Positions 17,379 through 26,609 of a stretch of 59,641 nt of DNA are shown piece by piece. The stretch covers positions 1 to 59,641 of the forward strand of contig CAYRYU010000041.1 of the NCBI GenBank assembly GCA_964428355.1. Direction: 5' to 3'. Numbering within the stretch: the stretch's first letter is position 1; each line of letters starts with the position of its first letter. The notes under the pieces are model-generated. The model was not told where the DNA came from. It worked only from the letters and a program-made list of their open reading frames with translations, and did not search any database. The position numbers and the translations under genes were made by a program. Source of the stretch: CAYRYU01 sp964428355 (GTDB taxonomy: Bacteria; Muiribacteriota; Ozemobacteria; Ozemobacterales; Ozemobacteraceae).

Positions 17379-17744
17379 TCAGGTACCCAAAACCTGCTGA
17401 ACCGTTTGTAAGACCCTGTCCGGCTGGAGAGGTTTCACGAGGAAGCTTTTCGCTCCGGCAAGAACGGCGGCCTTGACCTTGTCGACCTGGCCCATTGCGG
17501 AACACATGATGATCTTCGCCTTTGGATCGATCTTCATTATCTCCCGAACGGCTGTGATTCCGTCCATGTCGGGCATCGTGATATCCATGGTCACAAGGTC
17601 GGGGCGAAGGATGGGATAGCGCTCGAGAGCGTCAACGCCCGTTGCCACGTCAGCGACAACCTCGTAGCCGTTTTTCTCGAACAGGTTCTTCAACATGTAG
17701 CGCATAACGGCGGCATCATCCACGATCATTATCTTTTTTCCCAT
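17379..17744 (-). CDS. cheY: CheY-like single-domain response regulator
   Basis: 121 residues, a receiver domain only. D9 and D10 form the acidic pocket and D54 (in TMDITMPDMDG) is the phospho-acceptor. S82 takes the place of the switch Thr, and K104 is in the LVKPL motif. It signals by protein contact rather than DNA binding. It is the first gene of a two-gene unit with cheX and has its own promoter with a perfect TTGACA. Confidence 0.9.
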   Translation of the reverse strand: MGKKIMIVDDAAVMRYMLKNLFEKNGYEVVADVATGVDALERYPILRPDLVTMDITMPDMDGITAVREIMKIDPKAKIIMCSAMGQVDKVKAAVLAGAKSFLVKPLQPDRVLQTVQQVLGT

Positions 17745-17780
17745 AAACGCACCTTCGAAGGAAATACAATTGCTCCTCTC

Positions 17781-17810
17781 TTTTTACAGTTATTCCCGCT
17801 CAGTTGTCAA
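17781..17810 (-). promoter_or_regulatory. Promoter for cheY-cheX
   Basis: On the minus strand, TTGACA (complement of 17805-17810), 18 nt and TAAAAA (complement of 17781-17786), 36 nt upstream of the cheY ATG. Confidence 0.55.
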
Positions 17811-17857
17811 AGGAAACTTCCCCCGGTTCGGGGAATTTTGGAATTTTTCCCAAATCC

Positions 17858-17886
17858 TTGATCGTTCCGCCCGGATGTTGTACGAT
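17858..17886 (+). promoter_or_regulatory. Promoter for the subtilase gene
   Basis: TTGATC at 17858-17863, a 17-nt spacer and TACGAT at 17881-17886, 42 nt before the start codon. Confidence 0.5.
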
Positions 17887-17928
17887 GAAAAGCAATGCAG
17901 TTCCGATCCGGACAAAGGGAGTAGAATA

Positions 17929-19446
17929 ATGCGTCAGTGCTTCTGGGTCCTTGTCCTACTCATGATGGTCGTGTCTTTTTCCGCCCCCGAGATCCTGGCA
18001 GGGGAACAACCCTCGGCCCGCTACCTGGTTCGTTTCAAGTTCCAGACTCCGCTCCCTTCGAGCGGCACACCGGCCCAGATCATCAACCATCTACGTAAAG
18101 ACCTGAAAGCGAACGTTCTCTCACTCAAGAAGGTCATGAAATCGGCTGAAATGACCCCATACTGGATTGCCAACGCGGTCGCCCTGGATGCCACCCCCCA
18201 GGAAGTAAAGGACCTGTCCGCGCTTCCCAGCGTCGAGGCGGTCACTTTGGTCCGGTACCGGAAATGGATCGAAAAGGATATCGACCCGAAACCCGTCGAC
18301 TGGGACCGCAAGCAGATCCAATGGAGCATCCAGAAAGTCAGGGCTCCTGACGTATGGCAGAAGTACAAGATCGACGGCACCGGGGTTGTCGTGGGACACC
18401 TCGATACCGGGATCGATGCCAACCACCCAGCTCTCAAGGGGAAAATCCTCGCATTCAAGGACTTCACCGCTACTCCCGCTGCCGAACCATTCGACGACCA
18501 GGGGCATGGGACCCATACGGCGGGCAGCATCGCCGGAGGGGATGGCGTCGGGGTCGCCCCCGGAGCCAAGCTCATCGTGGCCAAGGTTTTCGACAGGTAC
18601 GGCAGCGCCCAGGACGAATGGCTCCTCGCCGCAATGCAATGGGTAATGGACCCCGACGGGATCGCCGAGACCAACGACGGCCCAAGGCTGGTGAGCAACT
18701 CCTGGGGATCGGATGAAACTTCCGACAGGACCTTCTGGACAGCCGTCCAATCCTGGGTTTCCGCTGGGATCGTTCCCGTTTTCGCCGCCGGAAACTCCGG
18801 TCCATGGGGCAAGGTCGGAACCCCAGGAAATTTCCCGCATTCGTGGGCCGTTGCCGCAACCTCGAATACCGATTCTCTCGCCTATTTCAGCAGTCAGGGT
18901 CCCACCACCTGGGACGGCGTGACTTACACCAAGCCCGACATTGCCGCACCAGGTTCGAACGTCATCTCCTGCGCAGTAGGTGGCGGACTGGTAAGCAACA
19001 GCGGAACCTCAATGGCATGTCCCCACGTTGCGGGGCTCGTGGCATTGATGTTCCAGGCCAATCCCACCCTGACGATCGAACAGATCCGGACCACGGCCGA
19101 GTCAACCGCGATCGATCTGGGAACCCCCGGAAAGGACAACAAGTTCGGTTCCGGAAGATTCGATGCTCTTGCCTGCCTCGACAAGGTCATGGCACAGGCA
19201 AACCTTCGGGCCTCGTTCGACCATTATGAAGCGCTCCTCCTTTCCGAAAAAGCCCTGGTGGGAATCGGTCCGCAGGTTCCTCTTTCTGGTCCGTTCGCCC
19301 GCTCGGTCCTGATACGGAGCCTCGATCTGGACGAGGGGGAGTTCCGGACTCTTTCCGACGACCTTTCCAGGACCGGAGAACCAGCTTCCCAGGCCCTTCT
19401 GAAAGAAGCCGCCAGCCTCCGGACCGCCAGGAACCTCGAAAAGTAG
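17929..19446 (+). CDS. Secreted subtilisin-like serine protease (S8)
   Basis: 505 residues. A signal peptide spans about residues 1-24 and an I9-type inhibitory propeptide about 28-110. The catalytic triad is D159 (HLDTGID), H193 (GHGTHTAGS) and S361 (SGTSMACPHVAG), with oxyanion N289 (FAAGNSG). A C-terminal tail of about 90 residues follows the catalytic domain and is helical without a known repeat. The enzyme would be exported and self-processed. GGGAG precedes the ATG. It is a single-gene unit with its own promoter and terminator. Confidence 0.92.
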   Translation: MRQCFWVLVLLMMVVSFSAPEILAGEQPSARYLVRFKFQTPLPSSGTPAQIINHLRKDLKANVLSLKKVMKSAEMTPYWIANAVALDATPQEVKDLSALPSVEAVTLVRYRKWIEKDIDPKPVDWDRKQIQWSIQKVRAPDVWQKYKIDGTGVVVGHLDTGIDANHPALKGKILAFKDFTATPAAEPFDDQGHGTHTAGSIAGGDGVGVAPGAKLIVAKVFDRYGSAQDEWLLAAMQWVMDPDGIAETNDGPRLVSNSWGSDETSDRTFWTAVQSWVSAGIVPVFAAGNSGPWGKVGTPGNFPHSWAVAATSNTDSLAYFSSQGPTTWDGVTYTKPDIAAPGSNVISCAVGGGLVSNSGTSMACPHVAGLVALMFQANPTLTIEQIRTTAESTAIDLGTPGKDNKFGSGRFDALACLDKVMAQANLRASFDHYEALLLSEKALVGIGPQVPLSGPFARSVLIRSLDLDEGEFRTLSDDLSRTGEPASQALLKEAASLRTARNLEK

Positions 19447-19479
19447 TCCATTTTCACCCCATCCGGGTGGAACACGAAT

Positions 19480-19543
19480 ATCCGCCGCCTCTCCATCGAG
19501 CTCTCATTCCCACCTCGAGGGAACGGCGGCGGATTCATTTTTC
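19480..19543 (+). terminator. Terminator after the subtilase gene
   Basis: ATCCGCCGCC (19480-19489) pairs with GGCGGCGGAT (19525-19534). Inside the loop TCGAG (19496-19500) pairs with CTCGA (19514-19518). A TTTTT run follows at 19538-19542. Confidence 0.65.
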
Positions 19544-19566
19544 TACCCTCCCGAAGAAAACACGGG

Positions 19567-19623
19567 TATAATTTCGCTGATCACCCGAGTGATGGTCCCG
19601 GCTTCGCAGGGATTGCATGCAAT
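19567..19623 (+). promoter_or_regulatory. Candidate promoter and operators of the efflux operon
   Basis: A perfect TATAAT at 19567-19572 has no good -35. Eight nt later the inverted repeat ATCAC-CCGA-GTGAT (19580-19593) sits where transcription would start. A second element, ATTGCATGCAAT (19612-19623), is a perfect 12-bp palindrome. Both look like repressor sites but no regulator gene is adjacent. Confidence 0.4.
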
Positions 19624-19711
19624 AAAGAGCCCGCCACGGAGCATTTTGGGGATACTTCTCGACCGGATATCGAGAAGCCGTTCTTGAACGGGCTGAAGGA
19701 AGGGGGGAGGT

Positions 19712-20974
19712 TTGAGGGTAGGTTCATCCAACCAATCACCCGCCTGGGGCGGCCCCGAAAAATCCAGATCCCGCGCGGGGGTTTTTCTTTTCCTGGCCCT
19801 TCTTTTCTTTTCCGCCCCGTTGTTCGCCCAGGAAGGGCTGTTGGTGGATGTTGCCACTGCCACCCGGGGAACCCTCGAGGTGCACCTCGACCTTCCAGGC
19901 ACTTTCGAACCCATCTGGAAAGCCGACCTGTCGGGAAACCTGGGTGGAAGGATTTCCATAATCCACGCGGATGTGGGGGATTCCATCGCTTCGGGGGTCG
20001 TTGCCTGGGAAATCGATGATTCCGATCACCGGCTAAGCCTGGAGGCGGCTGTTGCGGCGGAAAACATTTCGCGCCGCCAACTGGACGAGCTGAAAGCCGG
20101 CGTCCGTTCAGAAGAGATCGAACGATTGACCGCGCTGAAGAACGGGGCAGACACCCTCCTGGTCCAGGCAGAGAAAGACAAGGAACGCCTGGGGAAACTC
20201 TACGCGGAAGAAGCCGTCCCGCCGGCGAAATGGGACGAGATAGTGGCAAGAGCGGAAACCGCAAGGCAGCAGAAGATCGCGGCCGAAGCCGCTCTCAAGG
20301 CGGCCCGAAGTGGCCCCACGGCTGCCCAGATCGCGGTCATTTCCGCCCAAAGGGACAGCGCCGGCGTCGCGGTGAGGCAGGCCCGAAAACGTCTCGCGGA
20401 TTGCCGGATCATTTCCCCCCGACATTCGACCCTGGTAAAGAAGTTCAAAAACGAGGGAGAGATGGTCCTTCCGAACGAGCCTGTCCTGAGGCTCCTTGCA
20501 CTTGACCCGATCAAATTCACTTTCCACGTGAGCGAGGGTCAGACCTCCCTCATCAAGCCTGGGCAAGAGGTGGCGGTCACGACCCCGGGGTCCCCTGCCC
20601 CGCTTTGTGGGAAAATCGTCCGGGTTCTTCCCATCTGCGACGAGACCACCCGCCGTGTTCCGGTCGAAGCGGAGTTCCCGAACCCCGACCACTCGCTGTT
20701 CCCCGGGCAGTCGGGAAACCTGGGGTTGAACCTTCCCGCCCGGGAAGGCGTGATGATCCCGGCATCCGCCATTATCGAAAGCGAATCCGGAACGTCGGTC
20801 TTCGTCCTCGAGGGGATGACGGCCCGTTCGAGGAAGATCAGGGAAACCGCGCGTTCGAAGGATGTCTGCCTCGTTGAGGGAGTCGGTCCGGGTTCCCTCG
20901 TGATTTCACGTGGTGCGCTGGGTCTCAAGGACGGGGCAATGGTCAAGGTCAACAACCCGGTTCCCGCCAGATGA
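19712..20974 (+). CDS. RND efflux periplasmic adaptor (membrane fusion protein)
   Basis: 420 residues from a TTG at 19712, the only plausible start, with AGGGGGGAGG immediately upstream. A hydrophobic export segment lies at about residues 24-40. The domain order is typical: a lipoyl-like half (GRISIIHADVGDSIASG), a long coiled-coil hairpin (about 95-195), the second lipoyl half (CRIISPRHSTLVKKFKNEGE), then beta-barrel and membrane-proximal domains. It would bridge the inner-membrane RND pump encoded 16 nt downstream to an outer-membrane channel. No TolC-like gene is in the window. Confidence 0.88.
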   Translation: MRVGSSNQSPAWGGPEKSRSRAGVFLFLALLFFSAPLFAQEGLLVDVATATRGTLEVHLDLPGTFEPIWKADLSGNLGGRISIIHADVGDSIASGVVAWEIDDSDHRLSLEAAVAAENISRRQLDELKAGVRSEEIERLTALKNGADTLLVQAEKDKERLGKLYAEEAVPPAKWDEIVARAETARQQKIAAEAALKAARSGPTAAQIAVISAQRDSAGVAVRQARKRLADCRIISPRHSTLVKKFKNEGEMVLPNEPVLRLLALDPIKFTFHVSEGQTSLIKPGQEVAVTTPGSPAPLCGKIVRVLPICDETTRRVPVEAEFPNPDHSLFPGQSGNLGLNLPAREGVMIPASAIIESESGTSVFVLEGMTARSRKIRETARSKDVCLVEGVGPGSLVISRGALGLKDGAMVKVNNPVPAR

Positions 20975-20990
20975 ACCGGTCCGTTCAGCG

Positions 20991-23900
20991 ATGAATCTCC
21001 CCCGCTTTTCGGTCCGTCATCCGGTAACGGTAATCATGGGGATCATGGTCGTCCTCACGATGGGGTTCATGGCGCTCTGGGAACTCCCCCTGGACATGTT
21101 TCCCGACATCACCTATCCCGTTCTCTCGATCGTGACGCGTTACCCCGGGGCGGCACCCGAGGAGGTTGAAACCCTCGTCACCAAACCCCTCGAGGAAGCC
21201 CTTGCGACGGTTCACGGCGTCACCGACGTGACCTCCGTTTCCCAGTATGCCCTTTCCATGGTGAACCTCGAGTTCGAATGGGGGGCAAACCTGGATGAAG
21301 CGGCGAACGATGCTCGGGACACCCTCCAGTATGCCCGCCGGTTCCTTCCTTCGGAAATCGATCCATCGGTGATCGTCAAGATCGACCTTTCGAAGATGCC
21401 CATCTACGTCGGAACCCTCAGGGGGAACCGCAGCCTTCCCTCGCTCCAGAGGCTTGCGGAAAAGATCATCAAGCCCCGGCTTGCCCGGATCGACGGAGTG
21501 GCCGCCCTCGGTTTTCTTTCCGAGGAGGAAGAGGAAGTCCAGATCGAGGCTGATATCAAAGCCCTCGAAAAGTACCAGGTAGGTTTTAATCGCCTCCTGA
21601 GCATGTTGGGGGGAATCAACCGGAATTACCCTGCCGGAAGCCTTCTGATGGGCGGCAAGGAAACTCCGTTGCGAACGATGGGTGAAAGCGAGGATCTGGC
21701 CTTTCTCAAGAACCTCCCGCTTCTCTCGGGGCCGGGCGGAGGCCATGTCACTCTGTCCCAGGTGGCTTCGGTCAGGCGCGGAATCCGTTCCCAGGATGTC
21801 AGTATCGCACGTAACGGGGAAAGCTGTCTCGCACTCCAGATCATGAAACAATCCGGGAAGAACTCGGTCCGGATCCTTCAGAAGGTCCAGGTCGAACTGG
21901 AGAAGATCCGGGGACTCCTTCCAGGCGACGTCAATCTCGAAAAGGTTTTCGACCAGTCCGAGTTCATCGTCCAGGCCATCGATTCCGTCAAATCGAACCT
22001 GGTCCTCGGAGGGATCCTCACCCTCGGGGTGCTTTTCTTCTTCCTCAAAAAGTTCGCCCTGGTCGGGATCATCGGACTCGCGATACCGCTCTCGGTCATC
22101 GCGACATTCATTCCGATCTACTTCCTCAGGTATTCCCTCAACATGATGTCCCTCGGAGGACTCGCACTGGGTGTGGGAATGCTGGTCGACAACGCGATCG
22201 TGGTCCTGGAGAACATCGACAGGCACCTCGAAACTGGGAAGCGCCCCGAAGACGCCGCAGCGGAGGCCTCCAACGAGGTGGCGGGGGCGATCACGGGCTC
22301 CACATTGACCACTGTTGCCGTGTTCGTTCCCTTCCTCTTCTCGGAAGGCATCGCCGCCCGGCTTTTCATACAACTCGGCGTAACCATCACCGTATCTCTG
22401 GTGGCCTCACTCTTCCTTGCCATCACCCTCGTTCCCATGATGGCGGCATTTCTGGTCAGGAAGCCCACATCGGTTTACGGCCCGATGAGACACGAGCGGT
22501 TCCGGGCTTTCGTCTCGACCTGCCTGGACCACCCCAAAACCGTTATCCTGGCCTCGATCCTGGCATTTTTCGGCACTGTTTTTTTCGTCGGGCCCCGACT
22601 CGGCTGGGAATACATCCCGTTCGCCGACGACGGGATGGTAAGCAGTCCCTTTCGGCTTCCGATCGGGCTTTCCAAGGAGGAATCCCGTGAGATCCTCCGT
22701 CCTCTCATCGGCAATATCGCATCGGATCCCCGGGTGTTCTCCGTTTTCCAGCGGATCGGGATGCCGGAGGGGGCCGAGGAGATCGGTGCTGCAATCGGGC
22801 TTGCAGACACCAACGAAGGGGAGATGTTCATAAGGCTGGTTCCGAAGAACCAGAGATCGATCACCACGAGGCAGTATCTCGAGGAGATCAGGAAGCAGAC
22901 CCGGACGATTCCGGGCCTTGAGATCAACCTCCGGCAGTCTTTCGAACAGCTGTTCAATACGGAGGCGAAATCGATCGCAATCCACGTGCAGGGGGCCCAC
23001 CTTCCGGTCATCAAGGGCATCATGAGCGAGGTGGTCGAGGCCCTCCGTAAGATCGAAGGAATCAGGGATCTCGACGTGGACCTCAAGGGGGGAAAACCCG
23101 AACTCCAACTCCAGGTGGACCGTGAAAAGGCGATCCAGGCAGGATTGACCGTTCCCTCGATCGGCGAAAGCGTCCGAACTGCCCTCCAGGGGCGGAAGAT
23201 CGGGATCTACCGTCACCAGGGAGACGAGTTCTACATCCGGCTGATGGCGCCCCGGTCGCTAAAAGGCGATCCCGAGAAGATCCTGGACATACCCTTCGAG
23301 ACCGTGCGCGAGATTTCGGGTGCCCAACCCGGGAACTTTGTCGATCCGACGCCGGGAAACCGGATGACAAGCCTTCGGAACCTGGTGAAGCTTGTCCCTG
23401 GAACCGGGGAAGAGAAGCTGAAGCGAAGGAAGCAGATCCGTCGGGGGACGGTTTCGGCAAACTACACCGCGCGTTCTCTCGGGGACGTCATGGCCGAGGT
23501 CACCAAGGCGCTCGGAAAGATCCAGCTCCCGGAAGGATATTTTCTGGAAATCGGAGGGACCTACGACGACCTTTTGTCATCGATCAGGCAACTCACCTAC
23601 GTTTTCCTTCTGGGGGGTTTGCTGGTCTACATGATCATGGCCTCGCAGTTCGAGTCGCTCTTCGACCCGTTCTGCATCCTTTTCACCCTTCCGCTTGCTG
23701 TGACCGGGATGCTCCTCATCCTCTGGGCGACCTCCCAGACCCTCAACGTGAGCTCCGCGCTGGGCCTCGTCATACTCCTGGGAATAGTGGTGAACAACGC
23801 GATCGTCCTGATCGATTTCGTCAAGCAGAGAAGGGAGCACGGGATCGGGCTCCGCGAAGCCCTTATCGAATCCACGCAGGTCCGCCTCCGGCCGATTCTC

Positions 23901-24083
23901 ATGACCACGATCACGACCGCGCTCGGTCTCGTACCCCTGTCGCTGGCTCTGGGAGAGGGAAGCGAGATCCAGCAGCCGATGGCGATTTCCATCATCGGGG
24001 GGCTTTCCCTCTCCACCCTCTTGACACTGTTTGTGATACCCTGTTACTACCTTGTCTTCAACCGATGGCTCGGAAGGAAATGA
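20991..24083 (+). CDS. RND multidrug efflux transporter (AcrB/HAE family)
   Basis: 1030 residues, the full RND size, with two repeated halves. The N-terminus MNLPRFSVRHPVTVIMG is typical. TM4 carries GMLVDNAIVVLENI, whose Asp belongs to the proton relay; AcrB has two adjacent Asp here and this protein has Asp-Asn, as seen in HAE-type relatives. The pore and porter segments are intact and the second half has VILLGIVVNNAIVLIDF. It should export hydrophobic compounds using the proton gradient. The start at 20991 is preferred although its ribosome site is weak; coupling to the adaptor gene is likely. Confidence 0.92.
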   Translation: MNLPRFSVRHPVTVIMGIMVVLTMGFMALWELPLDMFPDITYPVLSIVTRYPGAAPEEVETLVTKPLEEALATVHGVTDVTSVSQYALSMVNLEFEWGANLDEAANDARDTLQYARRFLPSEIDPSVIVKIDLSKMPIYVGTLRGNRSLPSLQRLAEKIIKPRLARIDGVAALGFLSEEEEEVQIEADIKALEKYQVGFNRLLSMLGGINRNYPAGSLLMGGKETPLRTMGESEDLAFLKNLPLLSGPGGGHVTLSQVASVRRGIRSQDVSIARNGESCLALQIMKQSGKNSVRILQKVQVELEKIRGLLPGDVNLEKVFDQSEFIVQAIDSVKSNLVLGGILTLGVLFFFLKKFALVGIIGLAIPLSVIATFIPIYFLRYSLNMMSLGGLALGVGMLVDNAIVVLENIDRHLETGKRPEDAAAEASNEVAGAITGSTLTTVAVFVPFLFSEGIAARLFIQLGVTITVSLVASLFLAITLVPMMAAFLVRKPTSVYGPMRHERFRAFVSTCLDHPKTVILASILAFFGTVFFVGPRLGWEYIPFADDGMVSSPFRLPIGLSKEESREILRPLIGNIASDPRVFSVFQRIGMPEGAEEIGAAIGLADTNEGEMFIRLVPKNQRSITTRQYLEEIRKQTRTIPGLEINLRQSFEQLFNTEAKSIAIHVQGAHLPVIKGIMSEVVEALRKIEGIRDLDVDLKGGKPELQLQVDREKAIQAGLTVPSIGESVRTALQGRKIGIYRHQGDEFYIRLMAPRSLKGDPEKILDIPFETVREISGAQPGNFVDPTPGNRMTSLRNLVKLVPGTGEEKLKRRKQIRRGTVSANYTARSLGDVMAEVTKALGKIQLPEGYFLEIGGTYDDLLSSIRQLTYVFLLGGLLVYMIMASQFESLFDPFCILFTLPLAVTGMLLILWATSQTLNVSSALGLVILLGIVVNNAIVLIDFVKQRREHGIGLREALIESTQVRLRPILMTTITTALGLVPLSLALGEGSEIQQPMAISIIGGLSLSTLLTLFVIPCYYLVFNRWLGRK

Positions 24084-24153
24084 ACGATTCGAAAACCGGT
24101 CAGCCGGAATCATTTGTTCCGGGGTGATTCCATATCCCAGGAGGGATCAGTCG

Positions 24154-26556
24154 ATGCCCAAGTCCGCTCAGCTTGAATTCCGCTCGATTTCTGCAAAATC
24201 CGTTTCGGTGGCGGGTGATTTCAACGACTGGTGCGGCTCGACAAAAGGCAAGTTCGACCCCGGCAGCGGAAAGATGCAGTACACCCGCGATGGGGTCTGG
24301 ATTTTCCCTCTGACCGCCATCTCGCACGGAAACCATCAGTTCAAGTTCGTCGTCGACGGGGAGTGGGAATCGGGTCCCAACAGGACATTCTACCTGGATG
24401 ACAAGGGAGCGCTCGTTGATCCGACCGGGGGGATAATCGCGGTAACCCTGGAAGAGACGAGAACGGTAAGGATCAGGTTCAGCGCCCTTGCAAAACTGCC
24501 CAAGCTTCTCGAGGAGGTGGAGTTTTCGATCCATCCGAAGGGAACGATCCTTTCAAAGACCCGGCACGAGGGCCTCCAGGGAGAGGGCGAGATGATCGAT
24601 CTCCATTGCCGGGACCTGAACGTCCTCGAACCGCTCACCATTGAAGTCAAGGGGTTGAATGATTCTCCGATCAAGCGCGGGATTCTCCCCGACGGGATTT
24701 TCAGGAAGCACTTCATTTCATCCAAGCCCCTCGGAGCGACCGTCGAGGGCAACCCCGCCACCACCGTTTTCCGCCTTTTCGCTCCCCGGGCCAAAAAGAC
24801 CATCCTTCAGATCTTCGGAGACCCCACCGCAACGCAACTTCTCAGGGAGGTCCCCGGAACCAGGGACCAGGACGGGGTCTGGGAAATGAAGCTTGAAGGG
24901 CTCTGGTGGGGGAAATTCTACGGATTCCGCGTGGACGGGCCAAAGGGCGAGGGGGAAGGGTTCGATTTCCAAAAACTTTGGCCCGATCCGTATTCGCGGG
25001 CCTCCGTTTTCCACCACGGACCTTCGATCCTGGTCGAACCCGGAGCGACGGGTGAGGGCTTCGAGGGATGGACCGACAGCGGTTTCAAGACGCCAAAGAA
25101 GAAGGACCTCATCATCTGGGAATGTTCGGTCCGAGATCTCACTTCGCATCCAAGCTCGAAAGTCGATGCCCTTAACCGGGGGAAGTATCGTGGACTGGCC
25201 TCCACCGTCGGCAAGGGAACCGGGATCGATCACGCGAAGATGCTAGGAGCCACGGCCATCGAACTTCTTCCCGTTTTCGAGTTCGATGACGAGCCCCCCG
25301 GAGCATACCATTGGGGTTACATGCCCAGCCTGTACTTCGCTCCAGAGGCCTCCTACGCAACACACGCGCACGGAGCGCAGGTCCTGGAGTTCAAGAGTCT
25401 CGTGAACACCATCCACGGTCAGGGTTTGGCCGTCATTCTCGACGTGGTTTACAACCACACGGGGGCCCCCCAGGTCCTGATGGGCCTGGACCGGAAGTAC
25501 TTCTACCGCCAGGACGGAAACCTGGTGCTCCACAACTTCAGCGGATGCGGGAACGATTTCAAATCGGAAAATCCGATGGCGCGGCGGCTGATTATAGACA
25601 GCCTCGAGCACTGGGTCCGGGAATACCATATCGATGGCTTCCGGTTCGACCTCGCGGAATTGATCGACCTGGAGACCCTCCTGGAGATCGAAAAGAGGCT
25701 CAAGGCGATCAATCCCGACATCATCCTTATCGGAGAACCCTGGAGTTTCAGGGGGTCGATCAAGGGAAAGTTGAAAGAAACAGCATGGACCAACTGGAAT
25801 GACGACTTCCGGAACAGGGTTAAGGAATGCGCGCAGGGCCGGGGGGGCGGAGAAAGCCTTCTTCAGGTCCTCACCGGTTCCCTGGACCTCTGGACAGCAC
25901 ACCCGCTCGAATCGGTCAATTACGTGGAATCCCACGACGATTTCACCTTGACGGACCACTTTTCCCCCAAGAAGAACCATGACGGCTCAAACCCAGGCCC
26001 AGCCGAGATCCGCCGGAACCTATTCTGCGCCGCGGCCACTCTGCTGTCGCCGGGGATTCCCATGCTTGCCCAGGGACAGGAGTTTCTGAGAAGCAAATTC
26101 GGACATGGCAACAGCTACAATGCGGGAGATCAGATCAACGGAGTCGATTACTCGCTCAGGGAGAAGAATTCCAAGGTTTTCGCCTTCTATCGGGATCTCA
26201 TCGCCCTGAGAAAATCGGATCTCTTCCGTTCCATCCGCGAAGCCGGCCCTGCAGAGTGCCGAAAAGCCGTAAGGATCGTTTCCGCGGACGGCCTGGGGGC
26301 GGGCCTCCTCTGGGAAGACCCCAGGGAAAGGGGAAGGAAGCTTCTGCTCCTCTTGAACTGCAGTTCCTCCCGCGAGGTCATGATGAACATCCCGCTTTCC
26401 CCGGGAAAGTGGCTGCGGATAGTGGGAAACGGTGCGGTCATTTCTCCCACCTCGCTTTTCAGGAAAGAGCTCCTCGTCACGTCTGCCGACGAAGGCGGCG
26501 TGAGCATGGACGTATCCCCGATGAACGTCGAGCTCTGGATTCCCCGGCCGACATGA
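24154..26556 (+). CDS. GH13 debranching enzyme (type I pullulanase-like)
   Basis: 800 residues. An AMPK-type glycogen-binding domain opens the protein (VAGDFNDW). A second CBM48-like domain (VFRLFAPRAKKTI) precedes the catalytic barrel. GH13 regions: I, DVVYNHTG from D430; II, GFRFDLAEL with nucleophile D499; III, GEPW with acid E528; IV, ESHDD with D595. The type I pullulanase signature YNWGYDP appears as YHWGYMP. No signal peptide is seen, so it should cut alpha-1,6 branches of glycogen in the cytoplasm. CAGGAGGGA precedes the ATG. It lies 70 nt after the RND gene and may share its transcript. Confidence 0.9.
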   Translation: MPKSAQLEFRSISAKSVSVAGDFNDWCGSTKGKFDPGSGKMQYTRDGVWIFPLTAISHGNHQFKFVVDGEWESGPNRTFYLDDKGALVDPTGGIIAVTLEETRTVRIRFSALAKLPKLLEEVEFSIHPKGTILSKTRHEGLQGEGEMIDLHCRDLNVLEPLTIEVKGLNDSPIKRGILPDGIFRKHFISSKPLGATVEGNPATTVFRLFAPRAKKTILQIFGDPTATQLLREVPGTRDQDGVWEMKLEGLWWGKFYGFRVDGPKGEGEGFDFQKLWPDPYSRASVFHHGPSILVEPGATGEGFEGWTDSGFKTPKKKDLIIWECSVRDLTSHPSSKVDALNRGKYRGLASTVGKGTGIDHAKMLGATAIELLPVFEFDDEPPGAYHWGYMPSLYFAPEASYATHAHGAQVLEFKSLVNTIHGQGLAVILDVVYNHTGAPQVLMGLDRKYFYRQDGNLVLHNFSGCGNDFKSENPMARRLIIDSLEHWVREYHIDGFRFDLAELIDLETLLEIEKRLKAINPDIILIGEPWSFRGSIKGKLKETAWTNWNDDFRNRVKECAQGRGGGESLLQVLTGSLDLWTAHPLESVNYVESHDDFTLTDHFSPKKNHDGSNPGPAEIRRNLFCAAATLLSPGIPMLAQGQEFLRSKFGHGNSYNAGDQINGVDYSLREKNSKVFAFYRDLIALRKSDLFRSIREAGPAECRKAVRIVSADGLGAGLLWEDPRERGRKLLLLLNCSSSREVMMNIPLSPGKWLRIVGNGAVISPTSLFRKELLVTSADEGGVSMDVSPMNVELWIPRPT

Positions 26557-26609
26557 CCCCGGTCATCCAGGCTGGCAGAAGTCCACACCTGAACTGAACC
26601 CGGGAAAAA

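Noticed and set aside
20985..22373. A 462-codon minus-strand open frame over the RND transporter
   Set aside because: It is antisense to a recognisable RND pump and has charged, biased composition with no family motif. Long antisense frames are expected at this GC content.
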